Shown here piece after piece: positions 1-8,625 of a DNA stretch of 64,000 nt. A program made the translations under genes and the position numbers. The stretch's first letter is position 1, and each line of letters opens with the position of its first letter. Under the pieces are notes generated by a model. That model did not search any database. It had not been told where the DNA came from and saw only the letters and a list, made by a program, of their open reading frames with translations. This DNA comes from Streptomyces olindensis (GTDB lineage: Bacteria; Actinomycetota; Actinomycetes; Streptomycetales; Streptomycetaceae), in NCBI GenBank assembly GCA_000696115.1, contig JJOH01000001.1, positions 186,001 through 250,000 on the forward strand, given 5' to 3'.

Positions 1-1528
1 CAGAGCCGGCCGGGTCGATGACATGGACGGTGAACTCGCCCGCCGGGTGGACGGCGAGCAGCCGGGCCGCGTGCGCGACCGCCGTCTCCATGGCGAGACG
101 TCCCGATGTGTGCGCGTCGGTGAACAGCCCCTCGGTCGACTCGGTCCGTCCGCTGTCGATCCACAGGCCCCGCTCCAGCGGCAGCCGGACCAGCATCGGG
201 ATGCGGATCCGGTCGGCCTCGGGGAGATGCAGGTCGCCCAGGCGCAGGGCCATGGGGAACTCCATCGGCACCCGGTAGGCGTGCCACACGGGGTTGTCCC
301 AACGGGCGTAGGCCGGCGGCAGGGCTGGTTCGACGACGTCGACCTCGGCCTTGAGCTGGGCGAGGTCCCGGTCGAGGGCCTCCCTGGCCTGGTCGACGAG
401 CTGGGCGTGCCGGGCGCGGGCCGCCTCGCGGGCGGCGTCGCCCTGCCCGCCGATCCGGCTGCGCGGGTCGGACAGGACCTGTTCGAGCTCCTTGTCCATG
501 CGCGACTCGGCGAAGTCGACGGCGCTGCGGTAGGCGGCGGTGGTACGGGCGAGGTCCTCGAACATGCCCCACACCTGGTTGTACAGCCGCTCCTCCATGG
601 ACCAGCCGGTCGCGTCGCCCGCGACGGGCTGCGCGGGCTGTCCGGGGGCGGCCGGGGGCGCGGTGGGCGGAGGCGGGGGCGGCGCGGCGTTCCGGCGGCG
701 CGGATGGCTGTAGTCGATCGGGCCGCCGCCCGGGGTGGGGGCGGCGGGCTGGGTGACGGCCGAGGGGTCCGGCGCGGCGCCCGGGTACCCGGGCGGCTGC
801 CCCTGTCCGCCGGTCGTCTGTCCGCCGGTCGTCTGCCCGCCGTACGGGGACACCGGTGGTACCGGCCCGGGTTGGGGCGCCGTGCCGCCCTGGTCCGGGC
901 CGAGGGCGGGGGCCGCCGCCTGCCGGGAGCGGTCGCCGTCCGCCGTGCGCGGCGGGGGCGCCTGCACCGAGCGGGCCAGCCCCTGGGCCACCGCGTCGTT
1001 GATGCTGCCGGCGAGCTGCCGGGCCTGCCGCAGCCCTTGGTCGGTGAGGAGTTCGGCGAGGCCGCCCGCGTAGCCCTGGCCGACGGCGCGCACCTTCCAG
1101 GCGCCTTGCCGGCGGTACAGCTCCAGGGCGACGACGGCCGACTCGGCGTCCAGGCCGGTGATGGTGTAGCTGGCGACCTCGGCGCCGTCGAGGCCGGTGA
1201 CGGCGACGAACGGGGCGGCCAAGGCGCCGAAACGGACCGGGCCCGCCCCGCCGGCGGGCAGGGCGAGCAGCACGCTGACGCGGTGGACGGTCTCCGGCAT
1301 GGCGTCCAGGTCCACCGCGAGGCGGTGGTCGGCGGCGGCCTGCCGGGAGACTTCGAGACCCGGCGGGGTGGGCGCGCCCGGGTGGGCCACCCACTCCACG
1401 CCGTGGATCCTGCCGGTCTCGTCGCTGAGCGCGGCCGCGGCCACGATCGGCGTGCCGGCCGAGACCCGGATCTCGAGACGGACCTGGGAGAGCGGGTGAT
1501 TCTGCCCCCGCACCAGCTCGGCCGTCAT
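1..1528 (-). CDS. TerD-domain protein with long C-terminal extension (3' end outside window)
   Basis: Reads from an ATG at 1528 off the left edge, so only about 509 residues are visible. Residues 1-180 form a TerD-like stress domain (VVALELYRRQGAWKVRAVGQ is typical). A Pro/Gly/Gln-rich linker follows (about 200-320), then a helical region and a segment ending in HVIDPAGS. From memory, Streptomyces homologues continue into an FtsK/SpoIIIE-like half, but the window does not show it. AGGGGG lies upstream of the start. It is co-directional with the next TerD gene, 76 bp away, so the two are likely co-transcribed in a tellurite/oxidative-stress type system. The exact role is unknown. Confidence 0.8.
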   Translation of the reverse strand, partial: MTAELVRGQNHPLSQVRLEIRVSAGTPIVAAAALSDETGRIHGVEWVAHPGAPTPPGLEVSRQAAADHRLAVDLDAMPETVHRVSVLLALPAGGAGPVRFGALAAPFVAVTGLDGAEVASYTITGLDAESAVVALELYRRQGAWKVRAVGQGYAGGLAELLTDQGLRQARQLAGSINDAVAQGLARSVQAPPPRTADGDRSRQAAAPALGPDQGGTAPQPGPVPPVSPYGGQTTGGQTTGGQGQPPGYPGAAPDPSAVTQPAAPTPGGGPIDYSHPRRRNAAPPPPPPTAPPAAPGQPAQPVAGDATGWSMEERLYNQVWGMFEDLARTTAAYRSAVDFAESRMDKELEQVLSDPRSRIGGQGDAAREAARARHAQLVDQAREALDRDLAQLKAEVDVVEPALPPAYARWDNPVWHAYRVPMEFPMALRLGDLHLPEADRIRIPMLVRLPLERGLWIDSGRTESTEGLFTDAHTSGRLAMETAVAHAARLLAVHPAGEFTVHVIDPAGS

Positions 1529-1604
1529 CGCCTTCGTCCCCCTGTGTCGTTGTGTGGTGTCGTGTGCCGCTCGCCGGCCCCTGCGGTCCGGGTCCCGCCC
1601 GTTC

Positions 1605-2183
1605 TCAGAGAAGCGGCAGGATGGACGGCATCAGGTCCTGGAAGGTACGGCCGTTGGCCGGGTTGCCCAGGGCCGTCATCGTCCAGCCCGAACCCGAGCG
1701 GTGCACCTTCGCCATGATCTGGGCCGTGTACTGGCCGCCGCCGGCGAGCGTGTAGCGGGCGAGCTCCTGCCCGTTGGTCTCGTCGACGAGGCGGCAGAAC
1801 GCGTTCTGCACCTCCTGGAACGTCTGGCCCGTGAAGGAGTTCACGGTGAAGACGATCTGGTCGATGTGGACCGGGATGCGCGCGAGGTCGACGAGGATCG
1901 CCTCGTCGTCGCCGCCCTGGCCGACACCGCCGACCAGGTTGTCCCCGGTGTGGCGCACCGAGCCGTCGTCGCTCACCAGGTGGCGGAAGAAGACGACGTC
2001 GACCGGCTGCTTGTCCGCGAACAGGACGGCGGAGGCGTCGAGGTCGATCTCTCGCGTGCGCGAGCCGAACAGGCCGCGCCGGGGAGCCGCCTGCCAGCCG
2101 AGACCCATGCGCACCGCGGTCAGGCTGCCGCCGTCGTTCTTCTGCAGACTGATGGCCTGACCCTTGGTCATGTTGACGGTCAC
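1605..2183 (-). CDS. terD: TerD family stress-response protein
   Basis: A 192-residue TerD protein, the usual length. TerD domains bind calcium and belong to tellurite/stress-resistance gene sets whose biochemistry is poorly defined. Visible hallmarks are MTKGQAISLQKND at the N-terminus, the acidic GDDEAILVDL stretch and IVFTVNSFTGQTFQEVQNAF. The GTG at 2183 is chosen because GAGAGGGGA sits just upstream and family members begin about here; the frame stays open to 2255 but that extension is not TerD-like. The promoter upstream has the RecA-NDp pattern, which points to induction by DNA damage. Confidence 0.9.
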   Translation of the reverse strand: MTVNMTKGQAISLQKNDGGSLTAVRMGLGWQAAPRRGLFGSRTREIDLDASAVLFADKQPVDVVFFRHLVSDDGSVRHTGDNLVGGVGQGGDDEAILVDLARIPVHIDQIVFTVNSFTGQTFQEVQNAFCRLVDETNGQELARYTLAGGGQYTAQIMAKVHRSGSGWTMTALGNPANGRTFQDLMPSILPLL

Positions 2184-2238
2184 GCGCTGATTCCCCTCTC
2201 GAACGTCCCCTGTTGCCGCGCAGTCGCGGTTGACCTGA

Positions 2239-2260
2239 ACACTACGCAGGGGCACTGACA
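2239..2260 (-). promoter_or_regulatory. RecA-NDp / PafBC-type promoter of terD
   Basis: On the minus strand this reads TGTCAGTG, 8 bases, then TAGTGT, preceded by C. It fits the actinobacterial RecA-independent damage promoter TTGTCRGTG-N8-TANNNT except for the first T. The expected start site lies about 50 nt before the GTG. The same pattern precedes uvrB and the alkyltransferase gene in this window. Confidence 0.6.
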
Positions 2261-2322
2261 GCGACGTAGCCCGGTCCGCACTTTGTGTCGGTCTTGCAAC
2301 ACTGCGCGTACGCCGTCCGCTG

Positions 2323-4473
2323 TCAGGCCAATCCCGCCTCCTTCATCTGGCGCAGTTCCTTCTTCATCTCGGAGACCTCGTCGCGCAGCCGGGCCGCGAT
2401 CTCGAACTGGAGGTCCGCGGCGGCGGCCCGCATGCGCGTGGTGAGCTCCTCGATCTGCTCGGCGAGTTCGGCCGCGGGGCGGTCGGTCGGTACCGTCTCC
2501 TTGGCCTTGCCCTTGCCCTTGCCCTTGGCGGGCTTGGCCATCTCGGCCGCCTTGCCGAGGGAGGGCACGGGCGCCTTGGTGCCGCCGCCGTCCTTCCTGG
2601 ACTTGCGGTAGCCCGAGCCGAGCAGCTGCTCGGTGTCGATGTCCTCGCGGGCGATCTGGGCGACGATGTCGTTGATCTTCTTGCGGAGGGGCTGGGGGTC
2701 GATGCCCTTCTCCTTGTTGTACGCGATCTGCTTCTCCCGGCGGCGGTTGGTCTCGTCGATGGCCTTCGCCATCGCCGGGGTGATCTTGTCGGCGTACATG
2801 TGGACCTGGCCGGAGACGTTGCGCGCGGCGCGGCCGATGGTCTGGATCAGGGACGTGCCGGAGCGCAGGAAGCCCTCCTTGTCGGCGTCCAGGATCGCCA
2901 CCAGGGACACCTCGGGCAGGTCGAGGCCCTCGCGCAGCAGGTTGATGCCGACGAGCACGTCGAACTCGCCGGAGCGCAGCTCACGCAGCAGTTCGACACG
3001 GCGCAGGGTGTCGACGTCGCTGTGCAGGTAGCGCACCTGGATGCCCAGCTCCAGAAAGTAGTCCGTGAGGTCCTCGGCCATCTTCTTCGTGAGCGTGGTG
3101 ACCAGGACGCGCTCGTCCTTCTCGGTGCGCTGCCGGATCTCGTGCACCAGGTCGTCGATCTGGCCCTCGGTGGGCTTGACGACCACTTCCGGGTCGACGA
3201 GGCCGGTGGGGCGGATGATCTGCTCGACGACGCCGTCGGAGCGGGAGAGCTCGTAGTTCCCCGGGGTCGCCGACAGGTAGACCGTCTGGCCGACGCGCTC
3301 CTGGAACTCCTCCCACTTCAGCGGGCGGTTGTCCAGGGCGGAGGGCAGCCGGAAGCCGTGGTCGACGAGGGTGCGCTTGCGGGAGGCGTCGCCCTCGTAC
3401 ATGGCGCCGATCTGCGGGACCGTGACGTGCGACTCGTCGATGACGAGGAGGAAGTCGTCCGGGAAGTAGTCCAGGAGGGTGTTGGGCGGGGAGCCGGGCA
3501 GGCGGCCGTCGAAGTGCATCGAGTAGTTCTCCACGCCGGAGCAGGTGCCGATCTGGCGGAGCATCTCGATGTCGTACGTGGTGCGCATCCGCAGGCGCTG
3601 GGCCTCCAGGAGTTTGCCCTGCTTCTCCAGCTCCGCGAGGCGCTCGGTGAGCTCCTTCTCGATGTCGTTGACGGCCCGCTCCATGCGCTCGGGGCCGGCG
3701 ACGTAGTGGGAGGCCGGGAAGACGTAGAGCTGCTGGTCGTCGCTGATGATCTCGCCGGTGAGCGGGTGCAGGGTGGAGAGCGCCTCGATCTCGTCGCCGA
3801 ACATCTCGATGCGGACGGCGAGCTCCTCGTAGACCGGGAAGATCTCGATGGTGTCGCCGCGGACGCGGAAGGTGCCGCGGGTGAAGGCCATGTCGTTGCG
3901 CGTGTACTGGATGTCGACGAAGCGGCGCAGCAGCTCGTCGCGGTCGATCTCCTCGCCGACGCGGAGGGGGACCATGCGGTCCACGTACTCCTGCGGGGTG
4001 CCGAGGCCGTAGATGCAGGAGACCGAGGCGACCACGACGACGTCGCGGCGGGTGAGGAGCGAGTTCGTCGCGGAGTGGCGCAGGCGCTCGACCTCCTCGT
4101 TGATCGAGGAGTCCTTCTCGATGTAGGTGTCCGACTGCGGGACGTAGGCCTCGGGCTGGTAGTAGTCGTAGTACGAGACGAAGTACTCGACGGCGTTGTT
4201 CGGCAGCAGCTCGCGGAACTCGTTCGCCAGCTGGGCGGCCAGGGTCTTGTTCGGCGCCATCACGAGCGTGGGGCGCTGGAGCTTCTCGATCATCCACGCG
4301 GTGGTGGCGGACTTGCCGGTGCCGGTGGCGCCGAGGAGGACGACGTCCTTCTCGCCTGCCTCGATGCGCCGGGCGAGCTCGGCGATGGCCGTCGGCTGGT
4401 CGCCGTTCGGCTGGTAGGGGCTGACGACCTCGAAGGGCGCCACCGTGCGTTCGATCTGGGAAACGGGCCGCAT
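2323..4473 (-). CDS. uvrB: UvrABC excinuclease subunit B
   Basis: UvrB is the helicase-like damage-verifying subunit of nucleotide excision repair. It is loaded by UvrA and recruits UvrC for incision. The 716-residue product carries Walker A GATGTGKS (48-55), the beta-hairpin that locks damaged DNA ([13 protein letters not shown]), the DEAD-type LVIDESHVT, motif [12 protein letters not shown] and a C-terminal UVR coiled coil that binds UvrC. The ATG at 4473 is preferred over the upstream in-frame start at 4503, because the start site expected from the promoter at 4481-4503 falls at or next to 4473. The mRNA would therefore be leaderless or nearly so. Confidence 0.98.
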   Translation of the reverse strand: MRPVSQIERTVAPFEVVSPYQPNGDQPTAIAELARRIEAGEKDVVLLGATGTGKSATTAWMIEKLQRPTLVMAPNKTLAAQLANEFRELLPNNAVEYFVSYYDYYQPEAYVPQSDTYIEKDSSINEEVERLRHSATNSLLTRRDVVVVASVSCIYGLGTPQEYVDRMVPLRVGEEIDRDELLRRFVDIQYTRNDMAFTRGTFRVRGDTIEIFPVYEELAVRIEMFGDEIEALSTLHPLTGEIISDDQQLYVFPASHYVAGPERMERAVNDIEKELTERLAELEKQGKLLEAQRLRMRTTYDIEMLRQIGTCSGVENYSMHFDGRLPGSPPNTLLDYFPDDFLLVIDESHVTVPQIGAMYEGDASRKRTLVDHGFRLPSALDNRPLKWEEFQERVGQTVYLSATPGNYELSRSDGVVEQIIRPTGLVDPEVVVKPTEGQIDDLVHEIRQRTEKDERVLVTTLTKKMAEDLTDYFLELGIQVRYLHSDVDTLRRVELLRELRSGEFDVLVGINLLREGLDLPEVSLVAILDADKEGFLRSGTSLIQTIGRAARNVSGQVHMYADKITPAMAKAIDETNRRREKQIAYNKEKGIDPQPLRKKINDIVAQIAREDIDTEQLLGSGYRKSRKDGGGTKAPVPSLGKAAEMAKPAKGKGKGKAKETVPTDRPAAELAEQIEELTTRMRAAAADLQFEIAARLRDEVSEMKKELRQMKEAGLA

Positions 4474-4480
4474 GGAATCC

Positions 4481-4503
4481 ACCGTACGACCCCGCACTGA
4501 CAA
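4481..4503 (-). promoter_or_regulatory. RecA-NDp / PafBC-type promoter of uvrB
   Basis: The minus strand reads TTGTCAGTG, CGGGGTCG, TACGGT: an exact fit to TTGTCRGTG-N8-TANNNT. It lies in the 40-bp gap between uvrB and the MHYT gene. The -10 ends 8 bp from the uvrB ATG, implying a leaderless transcript. It differs by few bases from the element at 6570-6592. Confidence 0.75.
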
Positions 4504-4513
4504 CGCGCTCCGA

Positions 4514-5386
4514 TCAGCGGTTCTGCGGGGTGCGGGCTCCTCGGTGCTCCACGGCGCGGCGGGGGCGGAACCGCAGGCGGTGCGCGGAGTGCGGGACGGC
4601 GGTGTGGGTGTGGGCGGGGATGCCGGGCCGGTGCTCGACGGGGCCGACGGTGGGCTTGCCCATGACCATCAACGGGTCGAACATCACCACGACGCCCGCG
4701 AGCAGCAGGAAGGCGAGCGGACCGACCAGCATGGGGGCGAGCAGGGCCGCGGGCGACTCTCCCGTGGTGGGTTCGGCCGTGCCGTGGAGGTGGACGCTGA
4801 GTGCGGCCATCCCGGTGTAGTGCATGCCGCTGACGGCGAGGCCCATGACGAGGCTGGCGCCCACGCTCCACAGGAATCCCCTGACCTGGCCGGCCGCCCA
4901 CAGGGCGGCGGTGGCGGCGCCCATGGCGATCACGACGGAGACGCCGACGGTGAACGTGTTGTACTCCAGCTTCCCGTCCAGGCGCATGCTGGCCATGCCG
5001 AGGTAGTGCATCGACGCGATGCCCAGGCCGGTGATCGTGCCCCCGGTGAAGAGGGCCGTCCCGCGGGCTCCCCGGTATCCGACGATGAAGATCCCGATGC
5101 CCACCATCACGATCGCGACGGCCAGGCTCGCGAAGGTCATCGACTTGTCGTAGTGGATCGGGGTGCCGTGCACCGTGAACCCCATCATCGCGATGAAGTG
5201 CATGGTCCAGATGCCGGAACCGATGGCGGCCGAGCCGAGGGCGAGCCAGCCGGGGCGCCAGGACTGGGCGACGAGCATGGATCTGGTGGTGCAACGCAGG
5301 CCCAGGGCCCCGCCCAGGCAGGCCATGAGGTAGGCCACCAGGGGTGTGACCAGGCCGTAGCTGAATCCGTCGACCGTGCCCTGCAT
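4514..5386 (-). CDS. MHYT-domain integral membrane sensor protein
   Basis: A 290-residue membrane protein with about seven hydrophobic segments and three copies of the MHYT signature at residues 62 (MHFIAMM), 125 (MHYLGM) and 187 (MHYTGM). MHYT domains are proposed to bind copper through Met and His at the outer membrane face and sense a gas or redox signal. In other bacteria they are fused to signalling domains. Here there is none, only a short cytoplasmic His/Arg/Pro-rich tail after residue 240, so a partner would be needed. The stop lies 11 bp upstream of the uvrB promoter. Confidence 0.88.
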   Translation of the reverse strand: MQGTVDGFSYGLVTPLVAYLMACLGGALGLRCTTRSMLVAQSWRPGWLALGSAAIGSGIWTMHFIAMMGFTVHGTPIHYDKSMTFASLAVAIVMVGIGIFIVGYRGARGTALFTGGTITGLGIASMHYLGMASMRLDGKLEYNTFTVGVSVVIAMGAATAALWAAGQVRGFLWSVGASLVMGLAVSGMHYTGMAALSVHLHGTAEPTTGESPAALLAPMLVGPLAFLLLAGVVVMFDPLMVMGKPTVGPVEHRPGIPAHTHTAVPHSAHRLRFRPRRAVEHRGARTPQNR

Positions 5387-5673
5387 GCGCGGCTGCCCTT
5401 CCCGCCCTTTGCGTCCCGGAATTCCTGATGTGCGCCCCCTCCCAGGACCGCACGAGCGGTCAGGGTTGACGCAGAGAGTATGACCCCCACCGGAATGGTC
5501 GAACGACTTTCCGGCAAAGAAACACGCCCTTGCCGCAGTTGTGCGGCACCAGTGAGCGGAGTTGGGTCATCTCCGTTCAACGTGTGGCCATCCTGTACCC
5601 CTCTCGCGTTGACCCTCTGCTGTCACAGTGGTGCTGTCTGTGACGTAGTGATCGCTCGACGCGAGGAGTACGC
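5387..5673. promoter_or_regulatory. Divergent promoter region of the MHYT and glpQ2-like genes
   Basis: This 287-bp gap contains no gene. On the + strand, GTTCAAC (5575) and GTTGACC (5608) each match six of seven bases of the PhoP unit GTTCACC and are exactly 33 bp (three 11-bp units) apart; the unit between them at 5586 is weaker. Next comes the inverted repeat GTCACAG-N9-CTGTGAC (5622-5644). GAGGAG lies just before the ATG at 5674. The S. coelicolor orthologue glpQ2 is known to be PhoP-dependent, so phosphate control is likely; the exact site is inference. Confidence 0.45.
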
Positions 5674-6546
5674 ATGCACGCGCGCGCTGTTGCCGCCTCG
5701 ACCACCGCACTCCTGGGCACCGCCGCCCTCCTCTTTCCCGCCTCCCCCGCGCGGGCGGCCGGAGGTGGTGTGTCGCCGCTGGTCATCGCGCACCGGGGGG
5801 CCTCGGCGTACGCGCCCGAGAACACGCTGGCCGCCGTGGACAAGGCGGCGGAGCTGGGCATCCGATGGGTGGAGAACGACGTCCAGCGGACCCGGGACGG
5901 CGAGCTGGTCGTCCTCCACGACGACAACCTGCGGCGCACCACCGACGTCGAGGAGGTCTTCCCCGACCGGGCTCCCTGGAAGGTGAGGGACTTCACGGCC
6001 GCCGAGATCGCCCGTCTCGACGCGGGCAGCTGGTTCGGACCCGCGTACGCGGGCGCGCGCGTGCCGACGCTGGAGCAGTTCGTGCACCGCGTCGAGCACC
6101 ATCACCAGAAGCTTCTCCTGGAGATCAAGAACCCGGAGCTGTACCCGGGCATCGAGCGGCAGACGCTGAAGGTCCTCAGCAACGAGGGCTGGCTCGACCG
6201 GCGCCATCTGGCGGGCCGGCTGATCGTGCAGAGCTTCAGCGCGGACAGCGTGCGGACGGTGCACGAGCTGAAGCCCGGCGTGAAGACCGGTTTCCTGGGG
6301 ACGCCCCCCGTGTCGGACCTGCTGGACTACGCCGACTTCGCCGACCAGATCAACCCGTCGCACGGCTCGCTCTCCCCCGCCTACGTGGCCTCGGTGCAGG
6401 CGTTCGACGGGCCGCACGGCAGGCCGATGGAGGTCTTCACCTGGACGGTCGACGACGCGGCGACGGCCCAGCGGGTCGCCGGGTACGGCGTCGACGGGAT
6501 CATCACGAACAAGCCGGACGTGGTGCGCAAGGCCGTGCGCGGGTGA
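5674..6546 (+). CDS. glpQ2: Secreted glycerophosphodiester phosphodiesterase
   Basis: Hydrolyses glycerophosphodiesters (deacylated phospholipids, possibly teichoic-acid fragments) to glycerol-3-phosphate and an alcohol, outside the cell. The 290-residue product starts with a signal peptide, likely cleaved after ARA at about residue 28. The GDPD barrel follows, with HRGASAYAPENT (His40, Arg41, Glu49), Glu67 and Asp69 in VENDVQ, and His82 in VLHDD: the metal-binding and catalytic set. Asn-Lys-Pro near the end closes the barrel. GAGGAG precedes the start. It supplies phosphate and glycerol when phosphate is short. The symbol follows the S. coelicolor orthologue. Confidence 0.93.
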   Translation: MHARAVAASTTALLGTAALLFPASPARAAGGGVSPLVIAHRGASAYAPENTLAAVDKAAELGIRWVENDVQRTRDGELVVLHDDNLRRTTDVEEVFPDRAPWKVRDFTAAEIARLDAGSWFGPAYAGARVPTLEQFVHRVEHHHQKLLLEIKNPELYPGIERQTLKVLSNEGWLDRRHLAGRLIVQSFSADSVRTVHELKPGVKTGFLGTPPVSDLLDYADFADQINPSHGSLSPAYVASVQAFDGPHGRPMEVFTWTVDDAATAQRVAGYGVDGIITNKPDVVRKAVRG

Positions 6547-6569
6547 TCCGTCGTCCCGTCGGGACGGCG

Positions 6570-6592
6570 TTGTCAGTGGCGGGTCGTACCGT
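6570..6592 (+). promoter_or_regulatory. RecA-NDp / PafBC-type promoter of the alkyltransferase gene
   Basis: TTGTCAGTG, GCGGGTCG, TACCGT is an exact fit to TTGTCRGTG-N8-TANNNT. The predicted transcription start coincides with the ATG at 6599, and no Shine-Dalgarno sequence is present, so the mRNA should be leaderless. Confidence 0.75.
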
Positions 6593-6598
6593 GGGCGC

Positions 6599-7153
6599 AT
6601 GGACAGTCAGGAGCGGGTCGAGCCGCGGGTCGTGTGGGCGGTCGTGGAGAGCGCGATCGGGCCGTTGCTGCTGGCCGCCGGCCCAGGCGGCCTGGTCAAC
6701 GTCGTGTTCCACGCCACGGACGAGGTGCGGGACCGGGCGGTCGAGCGTCTGGCGGCGCGGCTCGGCACCGAGCCCGTCGAAGCACCCGGCTCCCCGCTGC
6801 TGGCCGAGGCGATACGGCAGTTCGAGGCGTACTTCGCGGGTGAGCGACGCGACTTCGACCTCCCGCTGGACTGGTCGCTGACCTCCGGCTTCAACCGGGA
6901 GGTCCTGCGCGAGCTCGCCTCAGGCGTGCCGTACGGCACGGTCGTCGGGTACGGCGATCTGGCCGGGCGGGTCGGTCAGCCCGGCGCCGCCCAGGCCGTG
7001 GGCATGGCGATGGGCGCCAATCCGCTGCCGGTTGTGGTGCCCTGTCACCGGGTCGTCGAGAGCGGTGGCGGCATCGGCGGCTTCGGGGGCGGGCTGGAGA
7101 CCAAGCGGAAGCTGCTCGCCCTGGAAGGAGTGCTGCCCGAGCCTCTGTTCTGA
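6599..7153 (+). CDS. ogt: Methylated-DNA-[protein]-cysteine S-methyltransferase
   Basis: Suicide repair protein that moves O6-alkyl groups from guanine in DNA to its own cysteine. The 184-residue protein has the N-terminal ribonuclease-H-like half and the DNA-binding half with the active site VVVPCHRVV (Cys149), the RxVGxA-type helix (AQAVGMAMGANP) and the C-terminal GGFGGGLETKRKLLALEG. Length and motifs are those of the Ogt/MGMT family. It starts 7 bp after a damage-type -10 element, without a ribosome binding site. Its position beside uvrB and terD with the same promoter suggests a shared DNA-damage response. Confidence 0.95.
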   Translation: MDSQERVEPRVVWAVVESAIGPLLLAAGPGGLVNVVFHATDEVRDRAVERLAARLGTEPVEAPGSPLLAEAIRQFEAYFAGERRDFDLPLDWSLTSGFNREVLRELASGVPYGTVVGYGDLAGRVGQPGAAQAVGMAMGANPLPVVVPCHRVVESGGGIGGFGGGLETKRKLLALEGVLPEPLF

Positions 7154-7179
7154 GGCCCGGGCCGGGGAGGCACGGGCCT
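7153..7179. terminator. Hairpin between convergent genes
   Basis: AGGCCCG (7153-7159) and CGGGCCT (7173-7179) form a 7-bp stem with a 13-base loop, placed exactly between the convergent stops of the alkyltransferase and glyoxalase-like genes. No T-tract is seen, which is common for streptomycete terminators. Confidence 0.5.
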
Positions 7180-7181
7180 GG

Positions 7182-7610
7182 TCAGTCGTAGTGCCGCGCC
7201 TCGAAGACGTTGCCGTCCGGGTCGCGGAAGTAGAAGCTGCGCGTGGCCTTGCCCCGGGCTCCGAAGGAGTCGTACGAGAGGTCGGACACCGGTACGGAGC
7301 GTTCCTCCAGGCGGCCGAGGAGGGCGTCGAAGTCGCCGCGGGGCAGCGACAGGCAGACGTGGTTGACGGGGTGTCCCGCGCTGTCGGCGGCGCCGGGGAG
7401 CATCGTCATGCGTGCCGCGAAGGTCAGCGGCATGAGGTCGAGGATGGTCGCGTCGTTGACGCGGACGGAGGGGAACGGCACCTCGCCGGCGGCGAACTCG
7501 GTGAGCCTGAGCGCCTCCAGGCCGACGGCCTTCTCGTAGAAGTCGGCGGCGGCGAGCGGGTCGCGCACCCAGAGGACGACGTGGTCGAGACGTGCGGTGT
7601 GGTCCGTCAT
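7182..7610 (-). CDS. Glyoxalase/bleomycin resistance/dioxygenase superfamily (VOC) protein
   Basis: A 142-residue vicinal-oxygen-chelate protein with paired beta-alpha-beta-beta-beta units: LDHVVLWVRDPLAAADFYEKAVG at the start, HPVNHVCLSL in the middle and SFYFRDPDGNVFEARHYD at the end. His (LDHVV), His (NHVCL) and Glu (FEARHYD) are candidate metal ligands. The substrate cannot be told from sequence; VOC enzymes include lactoylglutathione lyase, extradiol dioxygenases and fosfomycin or bleomycin resistance proteins. The ATG at 7610 is chosen because the VOC domain starts immediately after it. It is convergent with the alkyltransferase and divergent from psuG. Confidence 0.85.
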   Translation of the reverse strand: MTDHTARLDHVVLWVRDPLAAADFYEKAVGLEALRLTEFAAGEVPFPSVRVNDATILDLMPLTFAARMTMLPGAADSAGHPVNHVCLSLPRGDFDALLGRLEERSVPVSDLSYDSFGARGKATRSFYFRDPDGNVFEARHYD

Positions 7611-7716
7611 GCACCCCAGGCTCGTGAGGTCCGCGACAGCCCGCAAGGGTTTGGCCCGGCGCGCCGCCCGCCAGAGATGAGGAAGACCGACTGACCGACT
7701 GACAGGAGGCGGGCGC

Positions 7717-8625
7717 GTGGTGCTGGTGGTGTCCGAAGAAGTGCGGGAGGCGATCGACGCGCGCCGGCCCGTGGTGGCCCTGGAGTCCACGATCATCGCC
7801 CATGGGCTGCCCCGGCCCCGCAACCTGCAGGTGGCGCTGGAGCTGGAGACGGCCGTGCGGCGGGAGGGCGCGGTGCCCGCGACCATCGCCGTCCTCGACG
7901 GGCGGCCCCATGTCGGGCTGGACAAGGAGCAGCTGGAGCGGGTCGCGAACGAGGACGGGATCCGCAAGCTGGGCCATCGAGACCTGCCGCTCGCGGTGGC
8001 GTCCGGGGTGAGCGGGGCGACCACGGTGTCGGCGACGGCGCTGCTGGCCGCGCGGGCGGGCGTACGGGTGTTCGCCACGGGTGGGCTCGGCGGGGTGCAC
8101 CGGGAGTGGACGGTGACGCAGGACGAGTCGGCCGACCTGGGGCTGCTGGCGCGGACGCGGATCACGGTGGTGTGCGCCGGGGTGAAGTCGATCCTGGACG
8201 TGCCGGCGACCCTGCAGCGGCTGGAGACGCTGGGTGTCGCGGTGGCCGGTTACGGCACCGACAGGTTCCCGGGCTTCTATCTGTCGGACTCGGGGCATCC
8301 GGTGGACTGGACGCTGCGGACGCCGGAGCAGGTGGCGGGCGTCATGCGGGCCCAGGACACGCTCGACGGCCCCGAGTCGGCGCTGATCGTCGCCAACCCC
8401 GTCCCCGAGGAGGAGCAGCTCGATCCGGAGCTGCACGCACGCGTGCTCGCGGACGCGCTGCACGCGTGCGAGGAGGAAGGGATCACCGGCCAGGCGGTCA
8501 CCCCGTTCCTCCTCGACTACCTGGTCCGGCACACCGACGGCGCCTCCCTGAGCGCCAACCTGGCGGCGGTCCGCGGCAACGTCCGCCTGGCGGCACGGAT
8601 CGCGGCGGCCTGGGCCCGGGGATGA
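7717..8625 (+). CDS. psuG: Pseudouridine-5'-phosphate glycosidase
   Basis: Cleaves the C-C glycosidic bond of pseudouridine 5'-phosphate to uracil and ribose 5-phosphate, recycling the modified nucleoside from RNA turnover. The 302-residue protein shows the family blocks ALESTIIAHGLPRP near residue 22, VPATIAVLDG, KLGHRDL (Lys and catalytic region), ATTVSATALLA, VFATGGLGGVHR and CAGVKSILDV. GTG start with AGGAGG ideally spaced. The downstream sugar kinase overlaps by 4 bp (ATGA), so the two are translationally coupled, as expected for a PsuG/PsuK pathway. Confidence 0.93.
   Translation: MVLVVSEEVREAIDARRPVVALESTIIAHGLPRPRNLQVALELETAVRREGAVPATIAVLDGRPHVGLDKEQLERVANEDGIRKLGHRDLPLAVASGVSGATTVSATALLAARAGVRVFATGGLGGVHREWTVTQDESADLGLLARTRITVVCAGVKSILDVPATLQRLETLGVAVAGYGTDRFPGFYLSDSGHPVDWTLRTPEQVAGVMRAQDTLDGPESALIVANPVPEEEQLDPELHARVLADALHACEEEGITGQAVTPFLLDYLVRHTDGASLSANLAAVRGNVRLAARIAAAWARG

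Noticed and set aside
2184..2255. N-terminal extension of TerD
   Set aside because: The 24 extra residues are unlike TerD, overlap the transcribed leader, and the GTG at 2183 has a good ribosome binding site.
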